Assembly (NCBI GenBank): GCA_016125095.1
Contig: WGMK01000006.1
Span: 1 to 64,000, forward strand
Source of the DNA: Candidatus Hydrogenedens sp.
Lineage (GTDB): Bacteria > Hydrogenedentota > Hydrogenedentia > Hydrogenedentales > JAEUWI01
DNA length: 64,000 nucleotides
Direction: 5' to 3'
This document shows, piece after piece, positions 16,674 to 26,146 of this stretch; position 1 is the first letter of the stretch, and each line of letters begins with the position of its first letter. A program made the translations under genes and the position numbers. The notes beneath the pieces were generated by a model, which did not search any database, had not been told where the DNA came from, and saw only the letters and a list, made by a program, of their open reading frames with translations.

Positions 16674-18047
16674 TCAGCCCTCCTGCACTGCGGATGCCGG
16701 GGACGCCAGGCGCTGCACGCAGGCCTTGAAGTCGCGTCCCCGTTCCTCGAAATTGCCATACCAATCGAAACTCGCGCAGCCCGGCGACAGCAGCACCACC
16801 ATGCCGGGCGAAGCGAGGCCCGCCGCCGCGCGCACCGACGCGTCCATCGACTCGGCGCGCGCCGTCTCCACCGTGCCGCCCCAGGCCGCCTCGAGCGCCG
16901 GGGCGTCTTCGCCGATAAGCACCGCCGCCTTCACGTGCGCCTGCACCTCGGGCAGCAGCGCCTCGTAGGGCGAGCCCTTGCCGCGCCCGCCCACAATCAG
17001 CACCACCGGCTCGGCGAAGCTCTCCAGCGCCACGCGCAGGCTATCCACGTTGGTGGACTTCGAATCGTTGTAGTACTTCACGCCGCCGGCCTCGAGCACG
17101 AACTCGATGCGATGCTCCACCCCGCGGAAGCGCGTGGCGTGCTGCGCGGCATGGCGCGGCTTCACCCCGGCGCATTCCGCCAGGGCCAGCGCGGCCAGCA
17201 CGTTGTACAGGTTGTGCCGCCCGGGCAGCTGCAGCTCGGCCGCCGCCAGCAGGGCATCGCCGCCATGCAGGATCAGCCCGCCGTCCACGCGCCAGTCGGC
17301 ATCGTGGTCGAGGCCGATGGTCACCCGCCGCACCCCTGCCGGCACCGCCATGCCCGTGGTCCAAGCGTCGTCCGCATTCACAATCGCCGTGCAACCCGGC
17401 ACCTGGTACGCGAAAATCTGCGCCTTCACCCGCGCGTACTCGGTCATATCCGTATGCCGTCCAAAGTGGTCCGGCGTCAGGTTCAGCACCGCCGCCGCTT
17501 TCGGCGCGAAGGTCTCGATAGACTCAAGCTGATAGCTGCTCACTTCCACCACATACGCCGCCGGCGGTTCATAGAGCCGCACCGCCTCGGAGAGCGGCAG
17601 ATCGTTGTTGCCTGCGAGCACCACCTCGCGCCCCTCCGTGCGCAACAGGTGCGTCAGCAGTTCGGTCGTGGTGGTCTTACCATTGGTACCCGTCACCGCG
17701 AAGATAGGCGCGCGCGCAAAGGGCCATGCCAGTTCGAGCTCGCTGATGATGGGCACGCCCCGATCGCGCGCGGCGTGTAGCGGCGCCATCCGCGGCGGCA
17801 CCCCCGGGCTCAGCACGATCAGGTCGGCATCGGAAAAAGCGCCTGCGGAATGCCCGCCGATTTCCACCTCGATGCCCTCGGCGCGCAATGCGGCAGCGGC
17901 TGTCTGATGGGCGTCGGATGTCGTGCTGTCCGTCACCAGCACCTCGGCGCCCCGGCTCTGCAGCAGCCGCGCGGCCGCCGCGCCCGTGCGGCCCAGACCC
18001 ACCACGGCCACCCGTTTGCCGGCGATATCGCGCGGGGTTCCGTTCAT
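16674..18047 (-). CDS. murD: UDP-N-acetylmuramoylalanine--D-glutamate ligase MurD
   Basis: The 457-residue product has an N-terminal UDP-binding Rossmann segment (RVAVVGLGRTGAAAA), the Mur ligase ATP loop VTGTNGKTTTTELL at about residues 115-128, SSYQLESIETF, and NDSKSTNVDSLRVALESF in the C-terminal domain. It adds D-Glu to UDP-MurNAc-L-Ala in the cytoplasm. The ATG at 18047 overlaps the mraY stop by ATGA. A longer frame in the same phase, through mraY, is spurious. Confidence 0.94.
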   Translation of the reverse strand: MNGTPRDIAGKRVAVVGLGRTGAAAARLLQSRGAEVLVTDSTTSDAHQTAAAALRAEGIEVEIGGHSAGAFSDADLIVLSPGVPPRMAPLHAARDRGVPIISELELAWPFARAPIFAVTGTNGKTTTTELLTHLLRTEGREVVLAGNNDLPLSEAVRLYEPPAAYVVEVSSYQLESIETFAPKAAAVLNLTPDHFGRHTDMTEYARVKAQIFAYQVPGCTAIVNADDAWTTGMAVPAGVRRVTIGLDHDADWRVDGGLILHGGDALLAAAELQLPGRHNLYNVLAALALAECAGVKPRHAAQHATRFRGVEHRIEFVLEAGGVKYYNDSKSTNVDSLRVALESFAEPVVLIVGGRGKGSPYEALLPEVQAHVKAAVLIGEDAPALEAAWGGTVETARAESMDASVRAAAGLASPGMVVLLSPGCASFDWYGNFEERGRDFKACVQRLASPASAVQEG

Positions 18048-19525
18048 CGCAGCTTCAGCGTGGCGAGGCTCATCAGCGCGCAGAGAAACGCGATGATCCA
18101 GAAGCGCATCGTCACCTTGGTTTCCGACCAGCCCAGCAATTCGAAGTGATGATGGATGGGCGCCATGCGGAAGAAGCGCTTGCCCGTGGCCTTGAAGTAC
18201 GCCACCTGAATCATCACGCTCGTGGTCTCCGCCACGAACAGCGCGCCCACGATGGGCAGCAGCAGCTCCTGCTTGGTCATGATCGCCAGCGAGGCAATCG
18301 CGCCGCCCAGCGCCAGCGAGCCCGTGTCGCCCATGAACACCTCGGCCGGGTGCGAGTTGTACCACAGAAAGCCCAGCCCTGCGCCCAGCAGCGCCGCGCC
18401 GAACACGAAGAGCTCGCTCGCCTCGGGCACATAGGTCACGTAGAGATAGCTTGACCAGTCCGCGCGGCTCACCACATAGGCGATGGCGGAAAAGGTGAAG
18501 ATACTGATCATCCCCGTGCCCGCCGCGAGCCCGTCGAGCCCGTCGGTCAGGTTTACGGAATTCGACGTGGCCGTGATGATGAACACGACGACCAGTACAT
18601 AAAACGCGCCGAGCGGCAGGAACCACGCCTTGAACCCGGGCACGCCGATGGACGTGTGCCGGTTGGCCTGCGTAGGCGGAATACTGTCGGGGAAGGCCTG
18701 CTCCAGCAGCAGCCGGTGGAAGCGCACCTGCTCGAGCGTCGAGAGCGAGTCGCGGTTCGCGAAGAGGCCGGCGGCCTCGGAGTTCAGCGTCTCGGGCGGC
18801 CAGGCCTTTGCGTCGTAAAAGTCCGGCTCGTTCATTTCGGTGCGCAGCATACGGCGGATGTCCGCACGGTCCTCGGACGAGATGCGCCGCGCGTGCGACA
18901 CTTCCTGCAGCAGCACCTTGTCGGCCTCGTCCAGCCGCGACCAAATCAGCCCGGCCGGGGTATCCGCCGGCTGCTCTGCGCCCGCCGCAAGTTCTATTGC
19001 GAACGCCTGCCAGTCCGGCACGCCCGCATCCTGCAGGTGCCCCGCACTGATGGCGATGGGATTCAGGTAGAGGTAACCGCCCAGCATGAAGCCCGCGAGC
19101 ATCTGCCCGGCGAATTTCGCGCGCGCGCTCAGGCCGTCGTTGTGCTTGCGCTTCAGCTTGATGTAGTCGTCGAGGAAACCCACGCCGCCCAGCGTGAGAA
19201 ACACGCCCATCGCCAGCCACACCAGCCGGTTGTCAAGCGTGCTCCACAGCAGCACCGCCACCAGCGTGGCCCCTAGAATCATCACGCCGCCCATCGTAGG
19301 GGTGCCCGATTTGCCCTTGTGCAGCTCGTGCAGGTCGGCCACGTGGTCCTTCTTGATGTACTGCCCGATTTTCAGCGAGCGCAGCATGCGGATGGCCCAC
19401 GGCCCCCACACGATACAAATGAGGAACGCGGTGAACGCCGCGCCGCCCGCGCGCACGGTGAAATACGTGAGCACGTTGAACGGCCCGACGTGCGGCAGCA
19501 GCAATTGTGCAAGGTGATAGAGCAT
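18044..19525 (-). CDS. mraY: Phospho-MurNAc-pentapeptide transferase MraY with large loop insertion
   Basis: MraY moves phospho-MurNAc-pentapeptide to undecaprenyl phosphate to make lipid I. Signatures are complete: KSGTPTMGG, the DD pair at 119-120 (FLDDYIKLKRKHNDG), NLTDGLDGLA, FMGDTGSLALGG, and FRMAPIHHHFELLGW. The protein has 493 residues against about 330-370 usual. The excess is a hydrophilic, charged insertion at about residues 158-295 (DNA 18641-19054), between the helix ending GGYLYLNP and the helix FKAWFLPLGAFYVLVVVF, which in E. coli MraY is a periplasmic loop. The ATG shares its A with the TGA of murF. Activity should be intact because the insertion misses every catalytic motif. 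Confidence 0.94.
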   Translation of the reverse strand: MLYHLAQLLLPHVGPFNVLTYFTVRAGGAAFTAFLICIVWGPWAIRMLRSLKIGQYIKKDHVADLHELHKGKSGTPTMGGVMILGATLVAVLLWSTLDNRLVWLAMGVFLTLGGVGFLDDYIKLKRKHNDGLSARAKFAGQMLAGFMLGGYLYLNPIAISAGHLQDAGVPDWQAFAIELAAGAEQPADTPAGLIWSRLDEADKVLLQEVSHARRISSEDRADIRRMLRTEMNEPDFYDAKAWPPETLNSEAAGLFANRDSLSTLEQVRFHRLLLEQAFPDSIPPTQANRHTSIGVPGFKAWFLPLGAFYVLVVVFIITATSNSVNLTDGLDGLAAGTGMISIFTFSAIAYVVSRADWSSYLYVTYVPEASELFVFGAALLGAGLGFLWYNSHPAEVFMGDTGSLALGGAIASLAIMTKQELLLPIVGALFVAETTSVMIQVAYFKATGKRFFRMAPIHHHFELLGWSETKVTMRFWIIAFLCALMSLATLKLR

Positions 19526-20892
19526 CAGTGTCCGGTCTGTGTTTCCTGCGGCACGCCCAGCAGCGACCGCATCGCCTCGATTACCTTCTCCATCTTCATG
19601 CCGCGCGACCCCTTCACCAGCAGCACGTCGCCCGGTTGCGCCGCTTCGAGCACCGCCTCGGCGATGGCCTCGTGCGATTCCATCGCCCGGGCATCGGCGG
19701 CCCCGGCCGCGCGCGCGGCATCAGCCATGCGGCCGGCATGGGCGCCCAGCGTGAACACGTGCGACAGCCCATGGCCGCCCGCATGCGCGCCCACCTCGGC
19801 GTGTCCCGACTCGGCCATGTCGCCGAGTTCGAACATATCGCCCAGTGCCGCCATCTTGCGGCCGCCGCCCCGCAGCACGAGCGCGTCGAGCGCCGCCCGC
19901 ATGCTCGGGGGATTCGCGTTGTAGGTATCGTCGATCACCTCGAGCCCGCCGAGCTGGAATACCTTGAAGCGGCTCGATTGCCGGCACGCCTCGCTCAGCG
20001 GCTCCTGGAATTCGGTGACCCCATGGCGCAGCGCGATGGCACAGGCCAAGACCACGTTGCTCGCGTGGGCGGGGGAAGGAAGCGGCAGGGAAAGACGGCC
20101 GACCGGCTCAATGTCCAGTAGCATATCCTGTCCGGGGCGTGCTTCGCACGAACGCAGCACCACGTCGCCCTCGCGCCCAAATTGCACCTTGCTGCCCGCG
20201 TATTGTATCCCCACGCGCCGACACCACGGATCGTCGTTGTTTACGTAGAACACGCCGTTGGGACCCAGCCCCGAGGCAATCTCCGACTTCGCCGCCGCCA
20301 CGCGCTCGATGCTGCCGAAGCCCTCGATGTGCGCCGCCCCCACCATCGTAATCGCCGAATCGGTCGGCTGGGCCATGCGGCACAGGCTCGCAATCTCGCC
20401 GATATGGTTCGCCCCCATCTCGATGACCGCCGCCTCGGTGCCCGGCACCAGACGCAACAGCGAGAGCGGCACGCCAATGTCGTTGTTCAGGTTGCCCTGC
20501 GTCTTCACCACGCGGTACTTCGTGGCCAACAGCGCCGCGATGTAGTCCTTGGTCGTGGTCTTGCCGCACGAGCCGGTAATCGCGATCACGGGAATTTCGA
20601 ATTGCGACCGGTGCCAGCGGGCGAAGCGCTGCAGCGCCACCAGCGGATCGGCCGCGACGATGCTGGGCCCGGGCGCGTCGAAGCGGCTGGTCACCACCGC
20701 CGACGCCCCATTCGCGAAAGCCTGGTCGAGCAGCGTGTTGGCGTCGAAGTTCTCGCCCTTCAGGGCGAAGAACAGCCGGCCCGGCTGGAGCGCGCGCGTA
20801 TCCGTCGACACGCCATCCACCTTGCGGTTCTCGCCCCGGTGCACGCCGCCCACCGCCTCGGCGATGGTCTCCAGATCGTACTTCCAGCTCAT
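19525..20892 (-). CDS. murF: UDP-MurNAc-tripeptide--D-Ala-D-Ala ligase MurF
   Basis: The 455-residue product carries VSTDTRALQPGRLFFALKGENFDA (N-terminal domain), the ATP loop ITGSCGKTTTKDY, TQGNLNNDIGVPLSLL, EMGANHIGEI and VIDDTYNANPPSMRAALDAL, all MurF signatures. It adds D-Ala-D-Ala to complete the pentapeptide. The ATG at 20892 overlaps the murE stop by ATGA and has GGAAAGAAG in front. The frame is open further upstream through murE in another phase; that extension is not coding for this protein. Confidence 0.94.
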   Translation of the reverse strand: MSWKYDLETIAEAVGGVHRGENRKVDGVSTDTRALQPGRLFFALKGENFDANTLLDQAFANGASAVVTSRFDAPGPSIVAADPLVALQRFARWHRSQFEIPVIAITGSCGKTTTKDYIAALLATKYRVVKTQGNLNNDIGVPLSLLRLVPGTEAAVIEMGANHIGEIASLCRMAQPTDSAITMVGAAHIEGFGSIERVAAAKSEIASGLGPNGVFYVNNDDPWCRRVGIQYAGSKVQFGREGDVVLRSCEARPGQDMLLDIEPVGRLSLPLPSPAHASNVVLACAIALRHGVTEFQEPLSEACRQSSRFKVFQLGGLEVIDDTYNANPPSMRAALDALVLRGGGRKMAALGDMFELGDMAESGHAEVGAHAGGHGLSHVFTLGAHAGRMADAARAAGAADARAMESHEAIAEAVLEAAQPGDVLLVKGSRGMKMEKVIEAMRSLLGVPQETQTGH

Positions 20893-22385
20893 GCGCTTCT
20901 TTCCGCCAGTATTGCCCGCGCCACTTCGCGGTCGTCGAAATGAATCTTTTCCGTGCCGAGAATCTGGTAGTCCTCGTGCCCCTTGCCGGCAATCATCACG
21001 ATATCGCCGGGTTTCGCGCGCTCGATGGCCGCGCGTATCGCCTCGGCACGATCCACGATAACGGTATAGTGCTCGTTCTTCACGCGCCCCGCCTGCTGCA
21101 GTCCCACCTCGGCGTCGAGGAGAATGCGCAGCGGATCCTCCGTGCGCGGATTGTCCGAGGTCAGCACGCAATAGTCCGACAGCTTCCCCGCCGCCTTGCC
21201 CATCTTCGGGCGCTTCGTCTTGTCGCGATCGCCGCCGCAGCCGAACACGGTGATGATCTGGCCCTTGCTCAGCTCGCGCGCCGCCTTCAGCACATTAATC
21301 AGGCCGTCGTCGGTGTGCGCGTAGTCCACCACCACCTGAAACGGCGTCCCGACGGCCACGGGCTCGAAGCGTCCCGGCACCGCCGCCAGCCCCGCGAGGC
21401 CCGCCACGATATGCTCCGCGGCCACGCCCATGCCGTGGGCCAGCGCGGCCGCGCAAAGCGCATTCGATACGTTATGCCGCCCGAGCAGTTTGAGGTGTAC
21501 CGGCAGCGCGCCCCACGGCCCGCGCAACTGGAAACTACATCCATGCAGGTCGGTCTTGATCCGCTGCGCCGACACCACGCCGTGTTCGCCGAAGGTAATC
21601 ACCCTGCAGCCGGAGGCATCCACAAAGGACTGCCCGTAGGGGTCGTCGGCGTTAATCGCCGCTGCGCCTGTCACCGCGTCGAGCCGCTGGAACAGCTTCA
21701 GCTTCGCGTCGCGGTACGCTTCCATCGTGCCGTGATAATCGAGATGGTCCTGCGTGAGATTCGTAAAGGCCCCCGCCGCGAAACGGATGCCCGCCACGCG
21801 CTCCTGATCGAGCGAATGGCTGCTGACTTCCATCACCACATGGCTGACGCCGGCATCGCGCGCGCGGGCGAACAGCGACGCGAGTTCCTCGCCGAAGGGC
21901 GTCGTGTGTTCCTGCCCCAACACCTCGCCGTTGATGACGTAGCCGAGCGTGCCGAATACTGCCGTGTTGTGGCCCGCCGCCTCGAGGATGGAGGCCGTCA
22001 GTGCTGCCGTGCTTGATTTGCCGTTCGTGCCGGTAATCCCGGCCACCGTGATGGCGGCCGTCGGATCGCCTTCCAGCGCATGGGCCAACAGCCCGGCGCA
22101 GCGCCTCGGGTGCGGCACCGCAATGTAGGGCACACCACCGGTTTCGGTCTCGCCCGCGCGGTCGCCCAGCACGGCGATGGCGCCCGCTTCCACGGCGCGC
22201 GGAATAAACGCATGCCCATCGGTTCGCCCGCCGGACACCGCGCAGAACACGGCGCCGGGGATGACCCGGCGCGAATCTTCCGTCGCCCGCGTGGCGCGTG
22301 CGAGCGCGTCGCTGGCTGCGGGACTCAGCGGCCCCGACAATTCGCCCGCTTCGCGCAGGCGCTGCTCAAGATTCGATTGCGGCAT
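20889..22385 (-). CDS. murE: UDP-MurNAc-dipeptide ligase MurE
   Basis: A 498-residue Mur ligase with DSRRVIPGAVFCAVSGGRTDGH, the ATP loop ITGTNGKSSTAAL, LTQDHLDYHGTMEAYRDAK and VVDYAHTDDGL. The amino-acid selectivity motif reads DNPRTEDP, and DNPR is the form found in enzymes that add meso-diaminopimelate, so a DAP-type peptidoglycan is inferred. It overlaps the 3-prime end of ftsI by 20 bases; no strong ribosome binding site is visible, which fits translational coupling. Confidence 0.94.
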   Translation of the reverse strand: MPQSNLEQRLREAGELSGPLSPAASDALARATRATEDSRRVIPGAVFCAVSGGRTDGHAFIPRAVEAGAIAVLGDRAGETETGGVPYIAVPHPRRCAGLLAHALEGDPTAAITVAGITGTNGKSSTAALTASILEAAGHNTAVFGTLGYVINGEVLGQEHTTPFGEELASLFARARDAGVSHVVMEVSSHSLDQERVAGIRFAAGAFTNLTQDHLDYHGTMEAYRDAKLKLFQRLDAVTGAAAINADDPYGQSFVDASGCRVITFGEHGVVSAQRIKTDLHGCSFQLRGPWGALPVHLKLLGRHNVSNALCAAALAHGMGVAAEHIVAGLAGLAAVPGRFEPVAVGTPFQVVVDYAHTDDGLINVLKAARELSKGQIITVFGCGGDRDKTKRPKMGKAAGKLSDYCVLTSDNPRTEDPLRILLDAEVGLQQAGRVKNEHYTVIVDRAEAIRAAIERAKPGDIVMIAGKGHEDYQILGTEKIHFDDREVARAILAERSA

Positions 22386-24576
22386 CTTCGGTGGTTTCAG
22401 TTTCGCCTTCTTGCTCCTGACCGGCCGTGCTTCCGCTGAACTCCAGCGAACACACCATCACATCGCGCGTCAGCGTGCCCGCGGGCGGGTATTGCGACAC
22501 CACCCAGCCCGCGCCATGCACATCCCAGGGCACGCCCAGCTCCAGCAGCTTCTCGCGCACCTGGCGCTTGGTCCAGCCCGTGAAGTCCGGCAATCGCTGG
22601 CCGGGTCCCTGTGGTGAATCCGTCGCGGAGGCCACAAGTTCCAGCCCGTCGAGCGGCTCGAGTAGATCCTCCAGCGATTCCTCGAGTTCTGCGACATCTT
22701 TCTCGTCGAGTCGCTCGATGAGCGTATCGGCATCCTCGATCGGCTCGGCCTGGGCCACCACCATGCGGGGCGCGGGCTTCTCGCGCTCGGGCAGCGCATG
22801 CTCGCCCTTGTCCATCGGCACGCCCAGCCGCACCAGCGCCTCGCGCACCACTTCCTTGAACACCGGGCCGCACACATAGCCGCCGTAGTGCAGCTTAATC
22901 ATCGGCTCGGCGATTACGATCACGCACACCACCGCAGGGTCCTCGATGGGCGCGAAGCCCGCGAACACCGTCGTGAACCGGTTCGGGTCGTAGCCGGGCC
23001 CGCCGATGCGCTTCATCTGCGCCGTTCCCGTCTTGCCGCCCGCCGTGTACTCGTCCATCTTCGCGTATTCGCCCGTGCCCTCTTCCACTACCAGCTTGCA
23101 CAGGTGCCGCATCGTGTCCGAGGTCCGCTCCGAGAGAATCCGCTCGCGGTGCGTCACGTCGTGGATCTGCGTATCCACGCCGTCGCGCGAGATGGAACGC
23201 TCCACAAAGTACGGCTCGACCAGCACGCCGCCGTTCGCCACCACCGCAAAGGCCCGCGCCAGCTGCGGCATGGTCACCGCGATCTCCTGTCCCATCGGCA
23301 GCGAGCCCATCGACAGCTTGCTCCACTGCTCTCGCGGGCGGTACAGGCCGTTCTGCTCGTACTGGAAGTCGGGGCTCGTGGTCCGGCCGAAGCCGTAGCG
23401 CCGCACCCATTCGTCGAAGCGCTCCGGACCCAGCTGCGCCGCGAGCTTAATCATCGCGATGTTGCTCGACTCCGCGAAGCACTTCGTGAAGGGCTCCACG
23501 CCCATTTTGTGGAAATCTTTCACGCGGTGGCCATAGGGATTGAAGGAGCCGCCCTCGCAATTGATGCGCGTTTCCGGCGTCACGATGCCGTGCTCGAGCG
23601 CGGCCGACGCCACCACGATCTTGAATGCCGAGCCCGGCTCGAACACGTCGAGCACCGCCCGGTTCTTCCAGAGCGACGGATCGTAGTCGGCGTAGTGGTT
23701 CGGGTTGAAGGTCGGGCGGCTCGCCATCGCCAGGATGGCCCCCGTCTTCGGGTCCATCAAAATGCCCATGCCGCTCTTCGCATTCGTCTCTACGATGCGG
23801 CGATCGAGCGCCTCTTCGAGCGAGTGCTGTATCGCCGTGTCGAGCGTCAGCTGGATGCTCTCGCCCCCCGTCGGCGGCGTGTAGTCCAGCGTCAGCGATT
23901 CCAGCAGGCGGCGGCTGCCGTCCTTGCGCGCCAGGTGTTCGCCCGGCGTGCTGTCCAGCAGCTTGTTGTAGCGCAGTTCCACACCGTCGCCCGGCTCGCC
24001 CGCGCGGTTCACAAAGCCCATGAGGTGCGCCGCCGTTTCGCCCTGGGGGTAATAGCGTACCGGCTCCATCCGGATGGCCAGCGCCCCCTCGCTCTCTTCA
24101 ATAAGCGCCTGCAGCGGCTCGGCGGGCACATCCACCAGCCAGCGCTTCACCCACATGAACTTGCGCGGATCGCCATCGTTGTCGCGCTTGGTCATGCGGT
24201 CCATAATCTCGTCGGCTTCCATGTCGATCAGCGCCGACGCCTTCATGGCGATTTCCGCCACGTCGATGCCGCCGTTCACGGTCTTGCGCGGGTCGGCCCA
24301 CAGCGAGGCCACCTTGTCGTTGGTCGCCAGCACCAGGCCGTTGCGGTCGTACACCACGCCGCGCGGCGCGCTCAGCACAATCTTGCCGATGTGCCGCCGC
24401 TCTTCTTCCGACAGCTCCAAGTCGGGACTCAGGTGCAGCTGGGCCAAACGCCCCAGCAGCACCACAAACCCCGCCATCAACAGAAAAAGCACCGCATGGC
24501 TGCGGCGCTGCTGCCGGGCTTCTATCGGGCCGCCGTAGGGGTCGGTCGGCCGTTCGTCGTTACGTTGCGGACGCAT
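22366..24576 (-). CDS. ftsI: Septal transpeptidase FtsI/PBP3 with C-terminal PASTA domain
   Basis: A class B penicillin-binding protein: cytoplasmic tail, one membrane helix at about 30-48, dimerisation domain, and transpeptidase domain with SxxK in PGSAFKIV, SxN in ESSNIAM and KTGT in GGKTGTAQ. After the catalytic domain come an acidic segment (about 620-650) and one PASTA-like domain (LPDFTGWTKRQVREKLLELG, then SQYPPAGTL), as in Spo VD-like or FtsI proteins of several phyla. The ATG has AGGAG nine bases upstream. It cross-links septal peptidoglycan with FtsW. The name ftsI is preferred because of the dcw position. Confidence 0.92.
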   Translation of the reverse strand: MRPQRNDERPTDPYGGPIEARQQRRSHAVLFLLMAGFVVLLGRLAQLHLSPDLELSEEERRHIGKIVLSAPRGVVYDRNGLVLATNDKVASLWADPRKTVNGGIDVAEIAMKASALIDMEADEIMDRMTKRDNDGDPRKFMWVKRWLVDVPAEPLQALIEESEGALAIRMEPVRYYPQGETAAHLMGFVNRAGEPGDGVELRYNKLLDSTPGEHLARKDGSRRLLESLTLDYTPPTGGESIQLTLDTAIQHSLEEALDRRIVETNAKSGMGILMDPKTGAILAMASRPTFNPNHYADYDPSLWKNRAVLDVFEPGSAFKIVVASAALEHGIVTPETRINCEGGSFNPYGHRVKDFHKMGVEPFTKCFAESSNIAMIKLAAQLGPERFDEWVRRYGFGRTTSPDFQYEQNGLYRPREQWSKLSMGSLPMGQEIAVTMPQLARAFAVVANGGVLVEPYFVERSISRDGVDTQIHDVTHRERILSERTSDTMRHLCKLVVEEGTGEYAKMDEYTAGGKTGTAQMKRIGGPGYDPNRFTTVFAGFAPIEDPAVVCVIVIAEPMIKLHYGGYVCGPVFKEVVREALVRLGVPMDKGEHALPEREKPAPRMVVAQAEPIEDADTLIERLDEKDVAELEESLEDLLEPLDGLELVASATDSPQGPGQRLPDFTGWTKRQVREKLLELGVPWDVHGAGWVVSQYPPAGTLTRDVMVCSLEFSGSTAGQEQEGETETTEDAAIES

Positions 24577-24609
24577 GCTTGCATGCTCCTGTCGTGGTTT
24601 TAGATGGTA

Positions 24610-25167
24610 TTAAAGGGTTTCCAAAAGTTTATCGAGGGATTCATCGAGCGACTCGAAGGTCTGCTGGCTGGTGCCGCGCGGCGCGGTTTGCAGCTCTTCG
24701 TCGTAGTCGCGCACGGTTAATACCGGTATGGTCGGGGTTTCGGTCTCCACCTTCGCGGCCTCGCCCTCGGCCTCGGGCTGCACGCGTTCGGCCAGGTGTT
24801 CGCGCGGCGCGCGGCTGGGCACCGTGGCCCGGGCGTAGAGCACGTCTTCGCGGGGCTCGACGAAATCGGCGGCAATCCGGATGATTTCGCCAGGGCCCGC
24901 CTCGCGCAAGCCCATCGCCTCGGCGTGCTCGACCAGCCGATTAAGTTCTTCGCGCTGGGCGCGCTCGCTGCGCAGGTTAAGCATTTCCGTGTTCAACTCG
25001 CGCGAGCGCTCCTTGAGCTGGGCGATTTCGTAGTCCTGCCGGCGCTTCTGCACATTCAGGTAGGTGTCGAAGGAGAGCACGCCCACCACGCAGACGATGG
25101 CAGGCAGGTACCAGATCCAGCCATGAATAGCCAGACGCCGGGTCGTGCGGCTCACGTTATTCCTCAT
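24610..25167 (-). CDS. ftsL: FtsL-like cell division protein
   Basis: This small single-pass protein sits in the ftsL slot between rsmH and ftsI. A membrane segment at about residues 16-36 (WIWYLPAIVCVVGVLSF) is followed by a coiled coil at about 38-82 (RRQDYEIAQLKERSRELNTE), the usual FtsL plan. At 185 residues it is longer than most FtsL (about 100-120) because of an acidic tail after the coiled coil. AGGAG precedes the ATG, which lies inside the 3-prime end of rsmH (11-base overlap). Assignment rests mostly on position and layout, as FtsL sequences are poorly conserved. Confidence 0.72.
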   Translation of the reverse strand: MRNNVSRTTRRLAIHGWIWYLPAIVCVVGVLSFDTYLNVQKRRQDYEIAQLKERSRELNTEMLNLRSERAQREELNRLVEHAEAMGLREAGPGEIIRIAADFVEPREDVLYARATVPSRAPREHLAERVQPEAEGEAAKVETETPTIPVLTVRDYDEELQTAPRGTSQQTFESLDESLDKLLETL

Positions 25168-26116
25168 CGCCCGCTCCTTTTCCGCCGGAAGCCCCGGCGG
25201 ACTTTTCCGCGGCGCGCAGCTTGGCGCTCGCCGCCCGCGGATTCGCTCTCAATTCGTCGTCGCCCGCCAGCACCGGCTGCCGGGTCAGCAGCCGCATCGT
25301 CGCCGGCCGCACCGCCCGGTCGCGCCCGTCGGCGCTCCGTTCGCGCTGCGGACGCGATGCATCGCGCAGCGCATTCTTCACCACACGGTCTTCGCCGGAA
25401 TGGAAGCTGATGACCACCAGCCTGCCGCCCGGCGCGAGCGCCTCGGCCGCCGCCGCCACCCCCTGCTGCAGTCCGCGCAATTCGTCGTTCACCGCGATGC
25501 GCACCGCCTGAAACACCGTGCGCACTTCCGCGGGCGTATCGTTTACAAAGGGAAGCGCCTCCTTCACCGCCGCGATCAAGTCCTGCGTGCGGTTCAAGGT
25601 CCCGCGCGCCGCGCGCTCGTGTATCGCCGCCGCAATCCGCCGCGCCGGCTTCACGTCGCCGTAGTCCCGCAGCGCCTGCTCGAGTTCCTCGCGCGGCGTC
25701 CCCGCCAGCCACTCCGCCGCCGAAAGCCCCGTCTCCGGGTTCATGCGCATGTCGAGCGGGCCGTCGCCCTCGAAAGAGAATCCCCGATCCCGCTGATCGA
25801 GTTGCATGCTCGAACAGCCCGCGTCGATCAGGATGCCGTCGGGCGCGCCAAAGGCCTCCGCCTCGAGCACCGCCGCCAGGTCCACGTAGTTCGCCAGCAC
25901 CACCTTCGCCCCGGAAAACGGCTTCAGCCGTTCCCCCGCCAGCGCCACCGCCGAAGGATCCCGGTCGAGCGCCAGCAAGGCGCCGCCGTCCATCCGCTCG
26001 GCTATCAGGCCGGCATGCCCCCCGGCGCCGGCCGTGCAATCCACATACCGCCCGCCCGGACGCACCGCGAGGTAGTGCAGCACTTCCTCCGGCAGCACCG
26101 GAATATGGGGCGGCAT
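25157..26116 (-). CDS. rsmH: 16S rRNA (cytosine-N4)-methyltransferase RsmH
   Basis: The product (319 residues from the ATG at 26116) starts MPPHIPVLPEEVLHYL, with the SAM-binding DCTAGAGGHAGLIAE, DQRDRGFSFEGDGPLDMRM and VVISFHSGEDRVVKN, classic RsmH/MraW motifs. It N4-methylates C1402 of 16S rRNA. An in-frame GTG nine bases upstream (26125) is an alternative start; neither has a visible ribosome binding site. The gene normally follows mraZ directly, but here a STAS-domain gene lies between them. Confidence 0.93.
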   Translation of the reverse strand: MPPHIPVLPEEVLHYLAVRPGGRYVDCTAGAGGHAGLIAERMDGGALLALDRDPSAVALAGERLKPFSGAKVVLANYVDLAAVLEAEAFGAPDGILIDAGCSSMQLDQRDRGFSFEGDGPLDMRMNPETGLSAAEWLAGTPREELEQALRDYGDVKPARRIAAAIHERAARGTLNRTQDLIAAVKEALPFVNDTPAEVRTVFQAVRIAVNDELRGLQQGVAAAAEALAPGGRLVVISFHSGEDRVVKNALRDASRPQRERSADGRDRAVRPATMRLLTRQPVLAGDDELRANPRAASAKLRAAEKSAGASGGKGAGDEE

Positions 26117-26146
26117 GGCGGGCACGCGGACGGCCGGGGCCGCGCC

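Noticed and set aside
15909..17780. Plus-strand open frame of 623 codons across ftsW and murD
   Set aside because: Composition is Arg/His/Ala-rich with no motif; ftsW and murD are unmistakable on the other strand.
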